Source: Rotaria socialis
Taxonomy: Eukaryota > Rotifera > Eurotatoria > Philodinida > Philodinidae
Direction of reading: 5' to 3'
Assembly: GCA_905331475.1 (NCBI GenBank)
Contig: CAJNYU010003062.1
Span: 124,001-188,000, forward strand
DNA: 64,000 nucleotides
A model generated the notes under the pieces. That model was not told where the DNA came from. It did no database searches and was given only the letters and a program-made list of their open reading frames with translations. Numbering within the stretch: position 1 is the stretch's first letter; each line of letters begins with the position of its first letter. Below, piece by piece: positions 1 through 12,033 of this stretch. A program made the translations under genes and the position numbers.

Positions 1-1284
1 ATTCATACCTCAAACTTTTCAGAAATTGTATCCGGATTGAAAAATATAGCATTAATTTAATGCTATATAGATTAATAGAGAAAACAATGAAAAATAAATA
101 AATTTCTCACCGTGATATGAATGTGGAAGTTCATTCTTTTAGGAGAATATTAGGCACGACTAAATGTGAAACGAATATTGTTGAGCACATAAATATATAT
201 ATGACCTATATTTTTATCTTTTTCTTTTCTTCACGCATGCACGAAGGTGCCTAGACGACGCATTGAAAAGAAAAAATATATATTGTGCCGAAATAATGAG
301 TGATGTCATAATATCCTTACACCCAGTAACGACTTATTATCACAAACGCGCTACAGTATCCACATTAGGTGCATCCGCTTTTGGGTATCCGAATTTGGGT
401 ATTCACTTTTGAGTATCCATATTTATAGATACACATTTATATATATGTATATGTTTTGAAAAGCTGAGGAATTTGAGTTGTTTTGGTGTATCTACTTTTG
501 GATATCCACTTTTGGGTATCCACATTTATATATATATATATACATAAAAGTGGATACCCAAAAGTGGATACGCTTAATGTGGTTACATCAGATTGTAGAT
601 GCACTAAGAATGGATACTCCATAAACTATTGCTGCATAGGGTATTGTGACGTAAAACTCTCGATACCCAGTGTAAAGGTATTATGACATCTATGGTTTTT
701 TTTTGATGAGAAAAAGAAACCGTGATTGTTTGATCTGGAGGGTGTTGGTCTTCATGTTCTATTTCATAAATAGCACCCGTACATCCACACCCTTTATCCA
801 TGATTGCACTCGTTCATTTTATTTTATTCGATCATTGCCTCTACTAAGTTAGAGAGTAAAATAGTATTAAAGTCAACTGGGAACAGCGGATGCAATATCA
901 ATCGAAAACAATGGTAAACGGTTGGATTTTTATTCGCTGATAATGATCCTAAAGATTCCTTTTTCAATTACACATTTTCTCGGTCGAGTATAATTGAATT
1001 TATGTATCATTGCATTTGAACAGTTTCAATGAGCTAAATATTTATAGTTGAAAATACTTCAGCCTCTATCGGCTTGCTCTGAAATAGAATTCCCACCCAA
1101 ACCCTAGATATTATGTCCTGACACTCGATCGATGAATATATTTTGAGAATACAATGCGAAATCAAATCACTGTATTGACAAATAAAGTCTAATTATTTAT
1201 TTACAGTTTACCACTCGATTGTGTCTATTCTAGTGCCAAACGAATAAAAAATACATGCTAGCCGTACATTAAAAAGAAAATAAT
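1..1284. other. Non-coding flank
   Basis: I see no convincing exon here; the short open frames are AT-rich and lack conserved protein character. The stretch lies downstream of the LRRC45 stop codon. Its one notable content is the repeat cluster at about 355-590, listed separately. Confidence 0.6.
355..590. repeat. Short interspersed repeat in both orientations
   Basis: A unit close to TATCCACTTTTGGG recurs several times with small changes (for example around 361-400, 400-420, 488-525). At 545-580 it reappears as the reverse complement, separated by a (TA)n tract at about 528-541. The two orientations make an imperfect palindrome able to form a hairpin or cruciform. It could be a small satellite or the end of a non-autonomous element. 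No protein is encoded. Confidence 0.6.
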
Positions 1285-4155
1285 CTAATTTGCTTTTGTT
1301 CCACGACCAATATAATCTAACATAGCTGTACGTAAAAAATGCAGTCGTCTCTCTTCATCATGTTTCAATCGACTAACTTCTTGTTCTCGTTGATTTAATT
1401 TTGTTTGTATATCGGCTAAACGTGTTTCAAGTTCACGTATTGTATTTCGATCATTAAAACGTTGATCTATTGATGAAAAATAATATATTTCTAATAGAGT
1501 TAAAGTGTAATTACCTTTCAAATCATTTTCTAATTGTTTTATACGATCTTTTAGTTCTGTATTAATGTCAATATCTTTTTGAATCAAACGTAATCTTTTT
1601 TCAAAATCAGTTTTAAGTTTTTCGCGACTTTCAAGGATTTCTGTATCTTTACTAAGATTAGACTATGAAAAGAATAATTAATGATAAAAATAATTAATTT
1701 CACCAAGAATAAAATTTACCGTTTGAACTGATTCTATTTGTCGTTTCAACGTTTCAATTTCAACTAGTTGAAAATTAATTTTTTGTTGAAACTCTCGATT
1801 ACATAACAGCTGTTGACCATATCGAGACTATAAACAGAAGAATATTCAACTATCGAATAGTTATATGTTTACTTCGAGATCTTCTCTTGTTGTTATCAAT
1901 GAACTTATACGATCTTGAAGTTCATGCTGTTTTTTTTCTTCTTCATTTTTCAAGCGTAATTTCTCTTGTTGGAAGTTTTCTTCATAATTTAACTTTTGCG
2001 TTGATATAGTTGATTTTAAAGAATTTACTTCCTTTTTTAATACCAAACAAGATAATGCATTGAAGTTATCAATAGAAAATATTCTTACTCGTTCTAATGC
2101 TGTTCGAAAATTTTCAAGTTTTGTTACTTGTTCTTTTAGATTTTGTTCTCTCGTTTCATAGGATTCTTTTAAACGTTGACTTTCTCGCGTACTCATGAGT
2201 TCATGATCTTTTAAATCTTCTTTATGCTTCAATTTTAGACGTTGATTTTCATCATCTAACGATGCAATTTTCAAATGATGATCACGATCATTGATTGTTA
2301 TCTATAGGGTAGATGATAGTTTGAGAAATAATTGAAATAGTTAATAAAGAACGTACAGCCTCTCGAAGTTCATGAACTGTTGTTTGCAATGTTTCATTTT
2401 TTCGTTCAAGATCATGAACTTTTTCGCTTAGGCGCCGTTGTGTTTCTAAACTTTCATTCAAGTCTCGTTGAAGTTTCTCTTGAATATTGAATAATCCCTA
2501 ATGAAGAAAAAGAATATTACTTTTTACTCAAGTTTGATTATTTACATCTTTTTCTTGTTGATAGTCTCGTTGAGTTTGATGTAACAATTGATCTTTTTCA
2601 ATTTTCAACTTTTTGATATCATGTTGTGCATCATTGTATTGTTGTGTTGCAACCGTTATATCTGCTTCGAGTAATGCATTTTTTGCTGATACAGCATTAA
2701 ATGCTAATTTGTGATCAGTTAATGCATCTTGTAATTTTTTAACTTTGTCAGCTAAAGATCTATTAAGAAAAAACAAAACACATTATTTTTTTCTAATAGA
2801 AACCAAATTTCTCTCGATTCATTTACTTATTTGCTTTGAGCATGGCTTGTTCTTGTATTGATACACGCTGAAGTACACTTGTGATTTGTCGATCTTTTTC
2901 TGTATGAACATTTTGTAGTTGTCTTGCAATGACAGCCATATTTTTCGAATGTCCAAAATGCACCTGACGTTTTTCAGTATTTTTTGCTAATGCATTATCT
3001 AAATTTTAGAATACGAAGTCAAATCAATGTTTGGTTCGAAGAAGTAAAACAAACAAGCATTACTTACTGATATTTTGCATGATATCATCGGGTACATTAT
3101 TACCAGTTAATTGTATTTCATTCAGAGTTGAATTTGATTGACATACAGCTAATAAAGCTCGTCCACCCACTGGTCCAATGTTATTCCAACGAAGATCTAA
3201 GATACGCAATGTCACATTTCGTTTTAATACCGCTGCTAATTCAGATCCACCAACATGACTAATATCATTGTTACGTAAATCGAGTTCAATTAAACTTTTA
3301 TTCATACTAATAGCATCGCAAAAACTACTAAAAGCTGGAGAATCCATTGCACCGATTTGATTCCATTCAAGTCGTAAACTATAAAAAATATAACAAAGAA
3401 TTATATTACGGAAGGCATCATTTAGAAAATAGATCTAATAATCTGAAAAAATGATCAATAGTCATTCGTTTTTATTTGATTCTTTGGCAACGGCTCGTGT
3501 CGGAGGTTCAGAACATGGATTATGATTCAGTATTCGACTAAACATTTTGCAAGATACACCCAACTCGACTCGATATCAAACATTTGTATTCATCATAGTT
3601 CTACTCACTTTTGTAACGTTTGATTTCTTCGTAGAACTTGTGCTAATGCTTCTGTACCAGCTCCATGAATACGATTTCCCTGTTGAAATTTAAAAAAAAA
3701 AATTTTTTATATTAAAAGATATTATCTCTGGCAATGTACCTTTAATTCCAATGTTTTGCATGTTGTATTCGTCACTAGTCCATGAAGAAAAGCTTGTAGA
3801 GCTTGTTTAAAAAAACACTCAATAAAAGTAATGTATGATTTCGAAAATTTGTTTACCTTCATTTGATAAATTACAATCATTAAGATGAATACTGGTAAAT
3901 AAAAAGTCACGTGAAAAAATTTTTCCTAATACTGTATATTGTGCTTCTGGAATGCTTAATGAAGATAGATTAAATGTTTTTGTTTGATGATCGCCGTGTG
4001 ATGCCCTTAGAGAAGAAAAAGAAATAATTTAATAGTTTTTTTCAAAAACCTAACTGTTTTTCTCTTTACTTTTCAATTTCTCCTACAACCGTTTCGTTGG
4101 GTTCAACATGATAAGTTGCACAACACTCATGATAAAGTGTGATTAGTTGATCCAT
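1285..4155 (-). CDS. LRRC45: Leucine-rich repeat containing protein 45 (centrosomal linker), multi-exon
   Basis: The start is the ATG at 4155 (MDQLITLYHECC...) and the stop is at 1285. About ten exons are separated by short introns. The N-terminal third has ribonuclease-inhibitor-type leucine-rich repeats, clearest at 3060-3347, with the repeat cores LIELDLRNNDIS and LRILDLRWNNIG. The remainder is a long charged coiled coil (2528-2776, 1861-2274, 1285-1587). The C-terminus (RLKHDEERRLHFLRTAMLDYIG) has the shape of the LRRC45 tail. In vertebrates LRRC45 is a fibre-like linker at the proximal ends of centrioles and helps ciliogenesis. One intron of 48 bp (around 1473-1520) is a multiple of three and open, so an intron-blind reading runs through it. 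Family call is strong; exact exon joins are by eye. Confidence 0.85.
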
Positions 4156-4358
4156 TTCTTAATCTGTAAAATAAAATCGAAAATTCTTTATACCAGACTC
4201 TTAATTTACCATTAGCATATTCATTTTTCTCGCCGTAACATTGCAACCGTTTTTCTTTTTCATCCAATAGATGTCTCTCAACAATTAAATATGCGCACTA
4301 TTCGAAAAACTATACTATATATGCGATTCACTTTTCGAATTTTCTTCTTAACATAATC
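4156..4358. promoter_or_regulatory. Probable shared bidirectional promoter
   Basis: About 200 bp separate the LRRC45 start (minus) from the F-box fragment start at 4359 (plus). Such a short head-to-head gap implies a shared promoter. I see no strong core motif beyond general AT richness, so this is inferred from gene arrangement only. Confidence 0.4.
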
Positions 4359-4600
4359 ATGACATCCGTCTTCAACGACTTACCAATTGAAATAATCCGA
4401 CTTATATTCGAATATTTTACACCAGCCGATATTGTAAGAAAATAATTTTGTTGATTTTAAAGTAGAAAATTAACTTTCTAATCTATACATTTTAGGTTTA
4501 TACGTTTGCATCTATTAATTCTAAAATGGAAGCAATTGCCTCGAAACATATCATTGATAATTCAAATAGTTTAATATTAAATTTTTTTCGAACTAAATAA
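4359..4600 (+). CDS. Short F-box domain protein or F-box gene fragment
   Basis: Exon 1 (4359-4433) and exon 2 (4496-4600) join across a 62-bp GT...AG intron into about 59 residues. The start, MTSVFNDLPIEIIRLIFEYF, is a classic F-box (LPxEIIxxIFxYF), and exon 2 (VYTFASINSKMEAIASKHI) completes the helices. F-box proteins bind Skp1 and select substrates for SCF ubiquitin ligases, but no substrate-binding domain follows before the TAA. It may be a truncated gene, or a leading exon whose downstream join I cannot find: no in-frame donor leads to the 4691 exon except by skipping exon 2 (4433 to 4691 keeps frame). Domain call is good; status as a functional gene is uncertain. Confidence 0.55.
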
Positions 4601-4690
4601 ACTTATTTTTTTTGTTCTATGTTGATAATTATATGAAATAAATAAAAACAGCGAAAATTTGATTTCTTTTTCTTTTTCCTTTTCTAGATT

Positions 4691-7600
4691 ATGTTTTTAA
4701 ACATCGACTATGCTAAACGGGTTTGTATAGAATTCTTTTTTTTGATCTTCAAATGTAATTTATTTTCTTCAAAACTGAAGGCTGCTGCTCGTGAAAAAGC
4801 TTTAACGAAGGCCCAATCTTTTGATATAATAACACTTGACGACGATGATGATGACATTGATTATGAACAATTATTTGATGATCATGATATCACAAATGAT
4901 GGCTCTAAATCAGAAGTAAAAAAGCCTATTAAACGTGTTCGTTTTGCTCCAATGATGATTCAAGAAAGTTCTCCAGCACCCTGTTTATCTCGTCCACCAT
5001 CTCTGAGGCCAACATTTGATGTTGAATTTGATTTTGATTCACTTGCATCACCAGTTAACGAATCGAATAAAAATGATGATAATATGAATTGGAAAAATGC
5101 TTTTCTAAGTGATTTACATGTAGCAAAAAATAATACGACAACGATAATTTCTTCACCATCAATTATACAAGTTGATACTAAACCAGACGAAGCGACATTG
5201 TGGGATTATATGAAAGAATCAAATCCGGAATTATTTGAAAAACTTGAAAAAACATGTACTGATAAACAAAAACATATTGATCGATTTTCTGCGCAACAAT
5301 CAACATTGATGAGTACAACCAATATTAAAGTTACAAAATCGAGCACGGAATTGAATTCTGAAGGTATTCAAATGGAATCTATCGATTTTTGAGAATTATC
5401 TGCAGAGCAATCTTACTACATTCAAACGATACAAACATATATTGTTCAACTTTCGAGAGAATTGTTTTAGAATAACTTAGTATTGTTAAATACTTTATAG
5501 ATGTATGAATGAGAACATTTTTTGACGTAAGGACAACAAGTTATAGACCTACAGGCAAGTTTAATTAGATAACAGAAATGTAGCATTTAGTCAAATCTTC
5601 TTGTAAACATGCAAATGTGAAAATGAAAATTACCTCATTATTCAGAACTATCTCAAATTATTCAATAATATCCAGCTGACAGGAGTTTTATGTAGTCGAG
5701 TATTTTTTTACGAAAATATCTATTAGAAAAAAATGAACATTATTTTTGAATATATTTTTAGTTCCAGTGCCAAAGTCTATACCATTACCCGAACAAACAA
5801 ATGTCTCCATAATCGAAATTCGACTAGAAAATGGTACTTATTTGATTCGTCTTTGTTTCTAATTATTTCTTCTTTCAATTTCTTTAGGTGAATTCAACCA
5901 AATTCATGAAGAACTTCTTCATTTCTTACTACCCTATCATAAAATTCTATGTAAAGAAAATATTTGGCCACAACAACAAAGTTTTACATCACCTAATATA
6001 TCTTTTCAATTAATAAAAGATATTTGTGAAAACAAAAAATCTTTTAATACGAATTCAAATCGTAGCGATATTCTCAAATATTTAATGTTTATTTATACCA
6101 TAACATCCTTTCTTTATGTATTTGCCTATTGTTCATTACAAACAGCAATACGTCATGTTGAAAATATCATTGTACAAAATATGAAACATGTTTGCATTGG
6201 TTTGTTTCAATAAAAATTTTCTGTAGCAAAATTTCTTAGCCTTTTCTCTAAATTTAGATCAAGAATGTGGTAAACCTTTATTTGATTTATTAACAAAAAC
6301 TCATCAAAATTTTGAAAATATTCTTCACCCAAAAATTTTACATATTAAACAAATTTTTATTGATTTTTTCGAGAAAAGACGACGACTTATTGGTACTCTA
6401 CGACAATTATGTGAACCAAAAGTAAAAGCTATAATCTCTTCAAACAGGATGTGGGCAGAGTAAACTAATTATTCTCGTACCTACGTCGTCTCTAGACATA
6501 TACTTTAATTTCTGTAGAAAAAAATAATGAAACTTATTGCAACAGAGAGGAGTTGTAGCAGCTAACCCGAAGTATATTATTGGCAATAGGATATTCTCTT
6601 TCGTAGTTTCTTCTTCTTGTTCAATACGAATCAATTGAATTACTACATGATATTGAGCGTGGTCTGTCGTCAATTATTGAACTTCGTTCTTACATCTATG
6701 ACAAGCCAACTAATATCAATCGAGATGAATTTAATGATCTGTAAGTTGTTCTTGTTGATATAGTGTCAGTAAATTTATTATCATAAACAAGATTAATGTA
6801 TAATAATATGATTATTATTCGTACACGTCAAATATCATCCACGATAATAACTCGACCAAAACGATTAACATTAGTTATTGAATATGAATATGGAGAACAA
6901 ATGCCGCATTGGCATCGATTTTGTCAACAACAATGTATTTCTTATCTTGCTTATAAAACTATTTTACCATCATTTATACCTCCAGGTTAATCGAAGTTTT
7001 CATTTTTATAAATACTTATTCTTAATAGAATTTTTCTTTAGAACAAGAATCAATTCATTCTATTGAGAAAATATCTTCTCCAATAGTCAAAGACGAACCA
7101 TCAATTTTACCAACAATTATTTTAGCTCGACCATTGGTTGATAATTTTAAATTATTACGAACACTTGAATGTCGGTATGAGAGTCGAGTTAATAAAATAA
7201 TTGATTCGAGAATTTCATTTTTCAGACATGATATATCGATTATTACACGAGATTATCATTTACTTGACGTTCCCATTGATCAGCAACCAGATATTTTAAT
7301 CGATTGGACTACTTCTATGTTAATCTTTGATTTAAACATAAAACTTGATATTAATTTAGTACGACATAAAGTAAGTCCACGGTCCCAAGACTCTTCGATT
7401 TCGTATTGGCATATCTCAAATACTTAGAAGAGTGATTCTCACGAATAGACGAATAACGATAAGCATGTTTTTAATGAATACCATTTAACAAGATATAGTT
7501 ATGTTGAAATGTTTTTGCGTGTAAACAGAAAAAAGATTTTGCTGAAAATTAAATGTCAATATGACTGAGCCTACTGAATAAAATATTATGATTATAATTC

Positions 7601-8377
7601 TACATCTGAACTAGTCCTGCTATTTTCATTCGTGATAAAACCTCAACTACAAATCTATCATTCTGTTCAATTATTAGATTCAATCCATGACTTTACATTC
7701 ATGTCGTATCCACATAGCTATTCTGACTAGTGGGTATGTTTGATTAAATATTCTTTTCTTATGACATAACATTTAGTTGTTAAAGATCAACGCCAGACTT
7801 TATTCTTTCAACTTATATTACGCCAATCAATCAATTAGCAAAGCAAATTCAACAACGTGAAGCTAATATTAATATTCAAGTATTAGTTGAACGATCGATC
7901 TGATAATTATTTTCGATTTCTATTTATTAGATTAAATCATTTAGTAGTCTCGATGAATTTGCTAATTATGTAGCTCAACTAGTACAACAAGGATCTACAT
8001 TGCAATGTTTGTTGACTCCAACACCCTCATGGGTAAAAATTGAAAATTAAACTTGAAAATTGTTTATCTTGAGATAAATTCTAGAATGAAAAAATGTTAC
8101 TTCGTCGATGTTCATCTCTCAATAGTATTAGGTTAAGATTTCTTTTGTTATATGTGTTTTCTTTTCATTTAGTGATCTAATTTAGTGCACAATTGATTTT
8201 ACAACGTTTAAGAAATGTCGATCTGTCGACAGTAAGTCTTGAAATATTAATGAACCAATGTCCAGAGATACCTAAAACCTATTTGAAGGTAAATCATTTT
8301 CTTTAGTTTCAAAATATGCTTTTATTTTATTGTTTTATTTTTAGGAGTTCTTGTCAGATATGCACAAAAGCACTTGA
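4691..8377 (+). CDS. SHOC1: Probable SHOC1/ZIP2-like XPF-fold meiotic protein, multi-exon (model incomplete)
   Basis: The N-terminal part (4691-5363) is acidic and disordered (Asp run near 4840, DYMKESNPELFEKLEK). An intron to 5760 would join SEG to VPVPKSIPLPE. Exons at 5761-6440 encode helical sequence. Later exons read LTLVIEYEYGEQMPHWHRFC (about 6865-6925), a helicase-like core strand pattern, then NFKLLRTLECRYESRVNKI...IITRDYHLLDVPIDQQPDILID (7140-7320). The last exons (8187-8377) encode SAQLILQRLRNVDLSTVSL...CPEIPKTYLKEFLSDM, which resembles the tandem helix-hairpin-helix end of XPF-family proteins and specifically the SHOC1/ZIP2 tail. SHOC1 acts with SPO16 on branched recombination intermediates in meiotic crossover formation. 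Exon joins around 6420-6680 and 7375-7790 are not clean (in-frame stops unless small introns are assumed), so partial decay cannot be excluded. The first Met is uncertain. Identification is from memory of family pattern, without a search. Confidence 0.5.
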
Positions 8378-10149
8378 AATATTTAATTGTAAATATTGAT
8401 CTTGTGATTTTATAAAAAAAATATTTAAAATTAGATAAATAAATAAATAAATTTTTTGACCCAGAAAGCACAAACTTGCATACTTGATTTCAAACATAAC
8501 TACATGATACATTGTTTCCTATCGAAGTGTACATAGAATGATAATCTCAGTTTGATATTTTATTTTTTTAGTTGTAAGCGCGATTCACGACGAACTGTGT
8601 GTTTAAATAGAATAAAGTAGAAACAAGATATTAACAAATAGATCTAGTTTTTGGTTTCAATTTATACAAAAGTACAGGAGGAAGTGAGTAAAGAAAAACT
8701 CTCAATCCGGTATTTCATGCGTTTCAATATCATTCTTGAAATAGATAAATGTGATAGACAGAATTAATATCCGATACATAATATATAGTTACCCATTATT
8801 GTTCTCTAAAATGGTTGTATGATTTTTAAATTCTTGATGAAGGTAAAAAGTCAATTAGAAGAAAATATACTAGTTGCTCATCATGCAAAGTAAAAGAATA
8901 TAATATGTGAGAACTTTTTTTTTGGGGAGGCTAGTAGATATGCTTTAGTCATTCAGAAATGCAACATTAACTTACAGGACGATGATATTGCTACAGATTT
9001 TCGAGGACTTGCAGATATTCATCTAATACGTTTGTCAATTTTGTAAATAATTCATGTTAAGTATCTACTATCCACCAACGATATCACTGACCATTCGTAA
9101 TGATTAATCATTTTGGTATCTCACTTCAAAATAACAACCCGCACCCATCAAAATCATCAAGACATATGTTTTTGTGTACTCAAAAAGTGAGTATACTCTA
9201 GAATCGGTCAGTGTGTCCAGCCGGCCGTAGGCGCGATAACTTTGGAAAGGAGAGTCAGACTGTGATGAAATTTTCCACACAGTTCAATCTCATGAATATC
9301 TCGGTCGAGTTTGAAGATGAGAGGAATCCTTCAAGAAATGGTTGTTATCGAAAAAATTGTCATTTTCGACCAGACCATCCCTGAGGAGGAGTACAGGGAT
9401 TTTTTTTCAAAAAACAAATTTTTCTCAGAATTATTCACAACATATATAAATCGACTCAGCTTTTAACGCTGATTCCGAATCTGACATTAGTTTTGAACTA
9501 AGCCGTAGCTTTCTAACGAAACATCGCCTGAAAAACGTCTAAAAATGCGCAAAAACTGCATCCAGAAATCAAATTGACTAGTTTCTCATGATAATTTTGG
9601 TGTTCAGACATTCTAGAATGACTAATATGTCCCATGTACTTTTTGCAGTACACATAACTCTCGGATGAAATCCGAAGTTTCCACATTTATTTAATGATAT
9701 GATAAAATTTCAAACTATTTTCTACATATCCGTAATTGTGACATTACTCTGTATGTGTAGATGTTATTATAATTAAAATTATTATACTTTCAAGGTGAAA
9801 TTCACTAGCCCGAAAGATCTTCAACAATACTATTGATAGAAGTAAGAAGAGAACGAGAAATTCCACGTCTGTGGAACGTGAGATATGAGAAAAAAGAATT
9901 TTCTTTTATAAATTCGTTAACTGATATTCTATCTTCGCATATAGCCAATCGAGTAACCTGTCAAAGGACCACGAGACATGTAGGAAAGAGAAAAGAATTT
10001 TTTTTTCGGTGTTCTGCAATATTTATCGTCATGATTGTAGTCTACACAATTCCTTTTAAAAAAGTATCCGTCGTTTTTTTCTCATTCTTTCCAAGAACGC
10101 AAAATGAGAATGATAAATAAGAAAGACTCTTGCTAGTTTAATAGATCAA
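8378..10149. other. Intergenic; AT-rich, with a distinct more GC-rich block at about 9190-9700
   Basis: Just after the previous gene is a run of AATAAA-type signals (about 8435-8450) fitting its poly(A) site. The block at 9190-9700 has a more balanced base composition than its surroundings and contains many stops in all frames, so it looks like a decayed or non-coding dispersed repeat. I cannot name the family. The open frame at 9833-10120 has no protein-like character. Confidence 0.4.
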
Positions 10150-10849
10150 ATGTCGGTGAGTAGATATGTCTGAAAATAGTATTTCAAAAAGCGAAACGAT
10201 TTTTTTTCTTATTTTCGTAGCAAAATCAACAAGCTTTATCCAATCGTGAATTGAAAGGTGATCAGCTAACTAGGAGATTTAAGATTAGTAAATTGCTTTT
10301 TTTATCCGTTTTTAAATTTCTAGAATTACGCGATGCCTTTGATCTATTTGATCGCGATCAAAGTGGAACTATATCGTCTTCGGAATTAAAACAAATATTA
10401 ATTGCTTTAAATTTTCATCCAACAGATAGTTTGCTTCGAAAAATAATGAAAGAAATGGATACAGATGGAAATGGTTCAAGTAAATTTTCTATTTGAATAT
10501 TTGCTCTCGTGATCTATTGAGTGTTGTGTTTAGTTGAATTCGATGAATTCGTTAAAGTGATGAGACACGTTTATCAACGAGCATATACTGATCAGGAAAT
10601 GCGACAAGCGTTTAAATGTTTCGATACAGATAATTCAGGTAAAAGAATTTTAAGAGAAATATTTAGTGTTTTTTTAGATCGTTATGTTGTATAGGTTATA
10701 TTACTGCAAGTGAATTACATGACGTTTTTAGACGCCTAAATCGTGATATTAGTGAACATCGGATGAGTGAAGTTTTAAGCGAAGTTGACATGGATAATGA
10801 TGGTAAAATAAGCTATGAAGAATTTGTACATATTGTACAACGGACATAA
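10150..10849 (+). CDS. Calmodulin-like protein with four EF-hands
   Basis: Exons at 10150-10155, 10221-10257, 10324-10479, 10534-10638 and 10695-10849 join in frame to about 152 residues. All four calcium loops are canonical: DRDQSGTISSSE (about residues 24-35), DTDGNGSIEFDE (60-71), DTDNSGYITASE (97-108) and DMDNDGKISYEE (133-144). Each has Asp at position 1 and Glu at position 12, so all four should bind Ca2+. Length and spacing match calmodulin, but the linker (MRHVYQRAYTDQEM) and the flanking helices differ from true calmodulin, so this is a divergent calmodulin- or centrin-like sensor. The first exon carries only MS before an intron. Target unknown. Confidence 0.88.
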
Positions 10850-12033
10850 AACGTATTTTTTCTTTTTGTTGCTTTTGATTTATCTTTGTCTTATGTAAAA
10901 AAATCCATTGTTCATTTAAAAATAAATGTCAAAGAGAAAAAACACCATCAAATGCGCTAACAGAAATTACATATGATTAATAATAAGTCAATTGTATTAA
11001 TCAAATATCAAGAAACATGGCGTGACAAATACTATTTTATGATGTTTTTTACGGCATAATTCAAGTACTATCATTGATTTTATTAGAGTTTCTGCTTTGT
11101 TTTTCATATCATCACAACTATTTTATGTTGTCTATGAAATCATGAATCAATATTAAAAAAATGAACCAATCGACTGAATCTGATGGATGCTAAAGAAAAA
11201 AAAATACGTTAAAAATCTTTTAAGATGTTTGCTACAGATTGCAATCAATGGCTTTTTATGCAAAAGATAAGGGTTTTGATAGCGAACGAAAAACGATTTT
11301 ACTCAATGTATTTGATCACACGGATCATAGAGTACATAGTACGAGCGATATTATGATTTTGAAATAAATCATTGAAATACATGTGACAGATCGTTTCTTT
11401 CGAAAAGCAAAATTTGAGCAATATCTATCATAAAAATGCTAATATATTCTCAATGTTTCATATGCTTTTTGAATATTAAAAATTACATATGCATGGCCGA
11501 GACAATTGACTGATAGGCATCTAATAAATTAAGTGAAAATTACAAACATTCATTTTTTTAAGTATCCACAAAAATTAAGACTACGTCGGAGGACAATGCT
11601 TTTATTTATAGCTATCAATAACGAATCCATACAGATGACTGAATCCAAGAAAGAAAAATGTCAATGTACTTTTTCATGGTTCTAGCAGAACGCAAGAAAA
11701 TGTCATGATTGAAAGTGGTAAATCACCATGAAGAACTCGTTTCTATTAAAATTTTGTAGAACGAAATCTGTATATTCAAAATTTCCTACAATTGAACAGA
11801 AAGCAAAGTCAAACTGTTTACACATTGAAGTTAAATTCTAGTTTTTCTTTTATTCTCATTTTGAAAAATCATACCGATTTAATTTAGTTTATCAGAGCAA
11901 AATAATAAAACATATATTTATTTACTCAATTCGATATTTATCGATTTTTACAACAACAAACAACAAAAATCAAATCGTTGGGGAGGGGGGGGGGTGNNNN
12001 NNNNNNTAAGGGGGGGGAGGATACATTGTGTAA
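10850..12033. other. Intergenic, contains assembly gap
   Basis: AT-rich sequence without recognisable exons between the EF-hand gene and the 3' end of the receptor gene, which converge here. Ten Ns (11997-12006) are flanked on both sides by G runs (about 11979-11994 and 12010-12020). Confidence 0.7.
11979..12020. other. 10-N assembly gap inside a poly-G tract
   Basis: Long G runs lead into ten Ns (11997-12006) and resume after them. The G-rich strand could form a G-quadruplex, and such tracts often stop polymerases. The true length of the tract is unknown. The gap lies about 30 bp beyond the receptor stop codon. Confidence 0.85.

Noticed and set aside
6440..6673. Minus-strand open frame
   Set aside because: It lies opposite exons of the plus-strand SHOC1-like gene and has no protein-like character.
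9833..10120. Open frame upstream of the EF-hand gene
   Set aside because: No domain, unusual composition, and it ends before the EF-hand start without a splice link.
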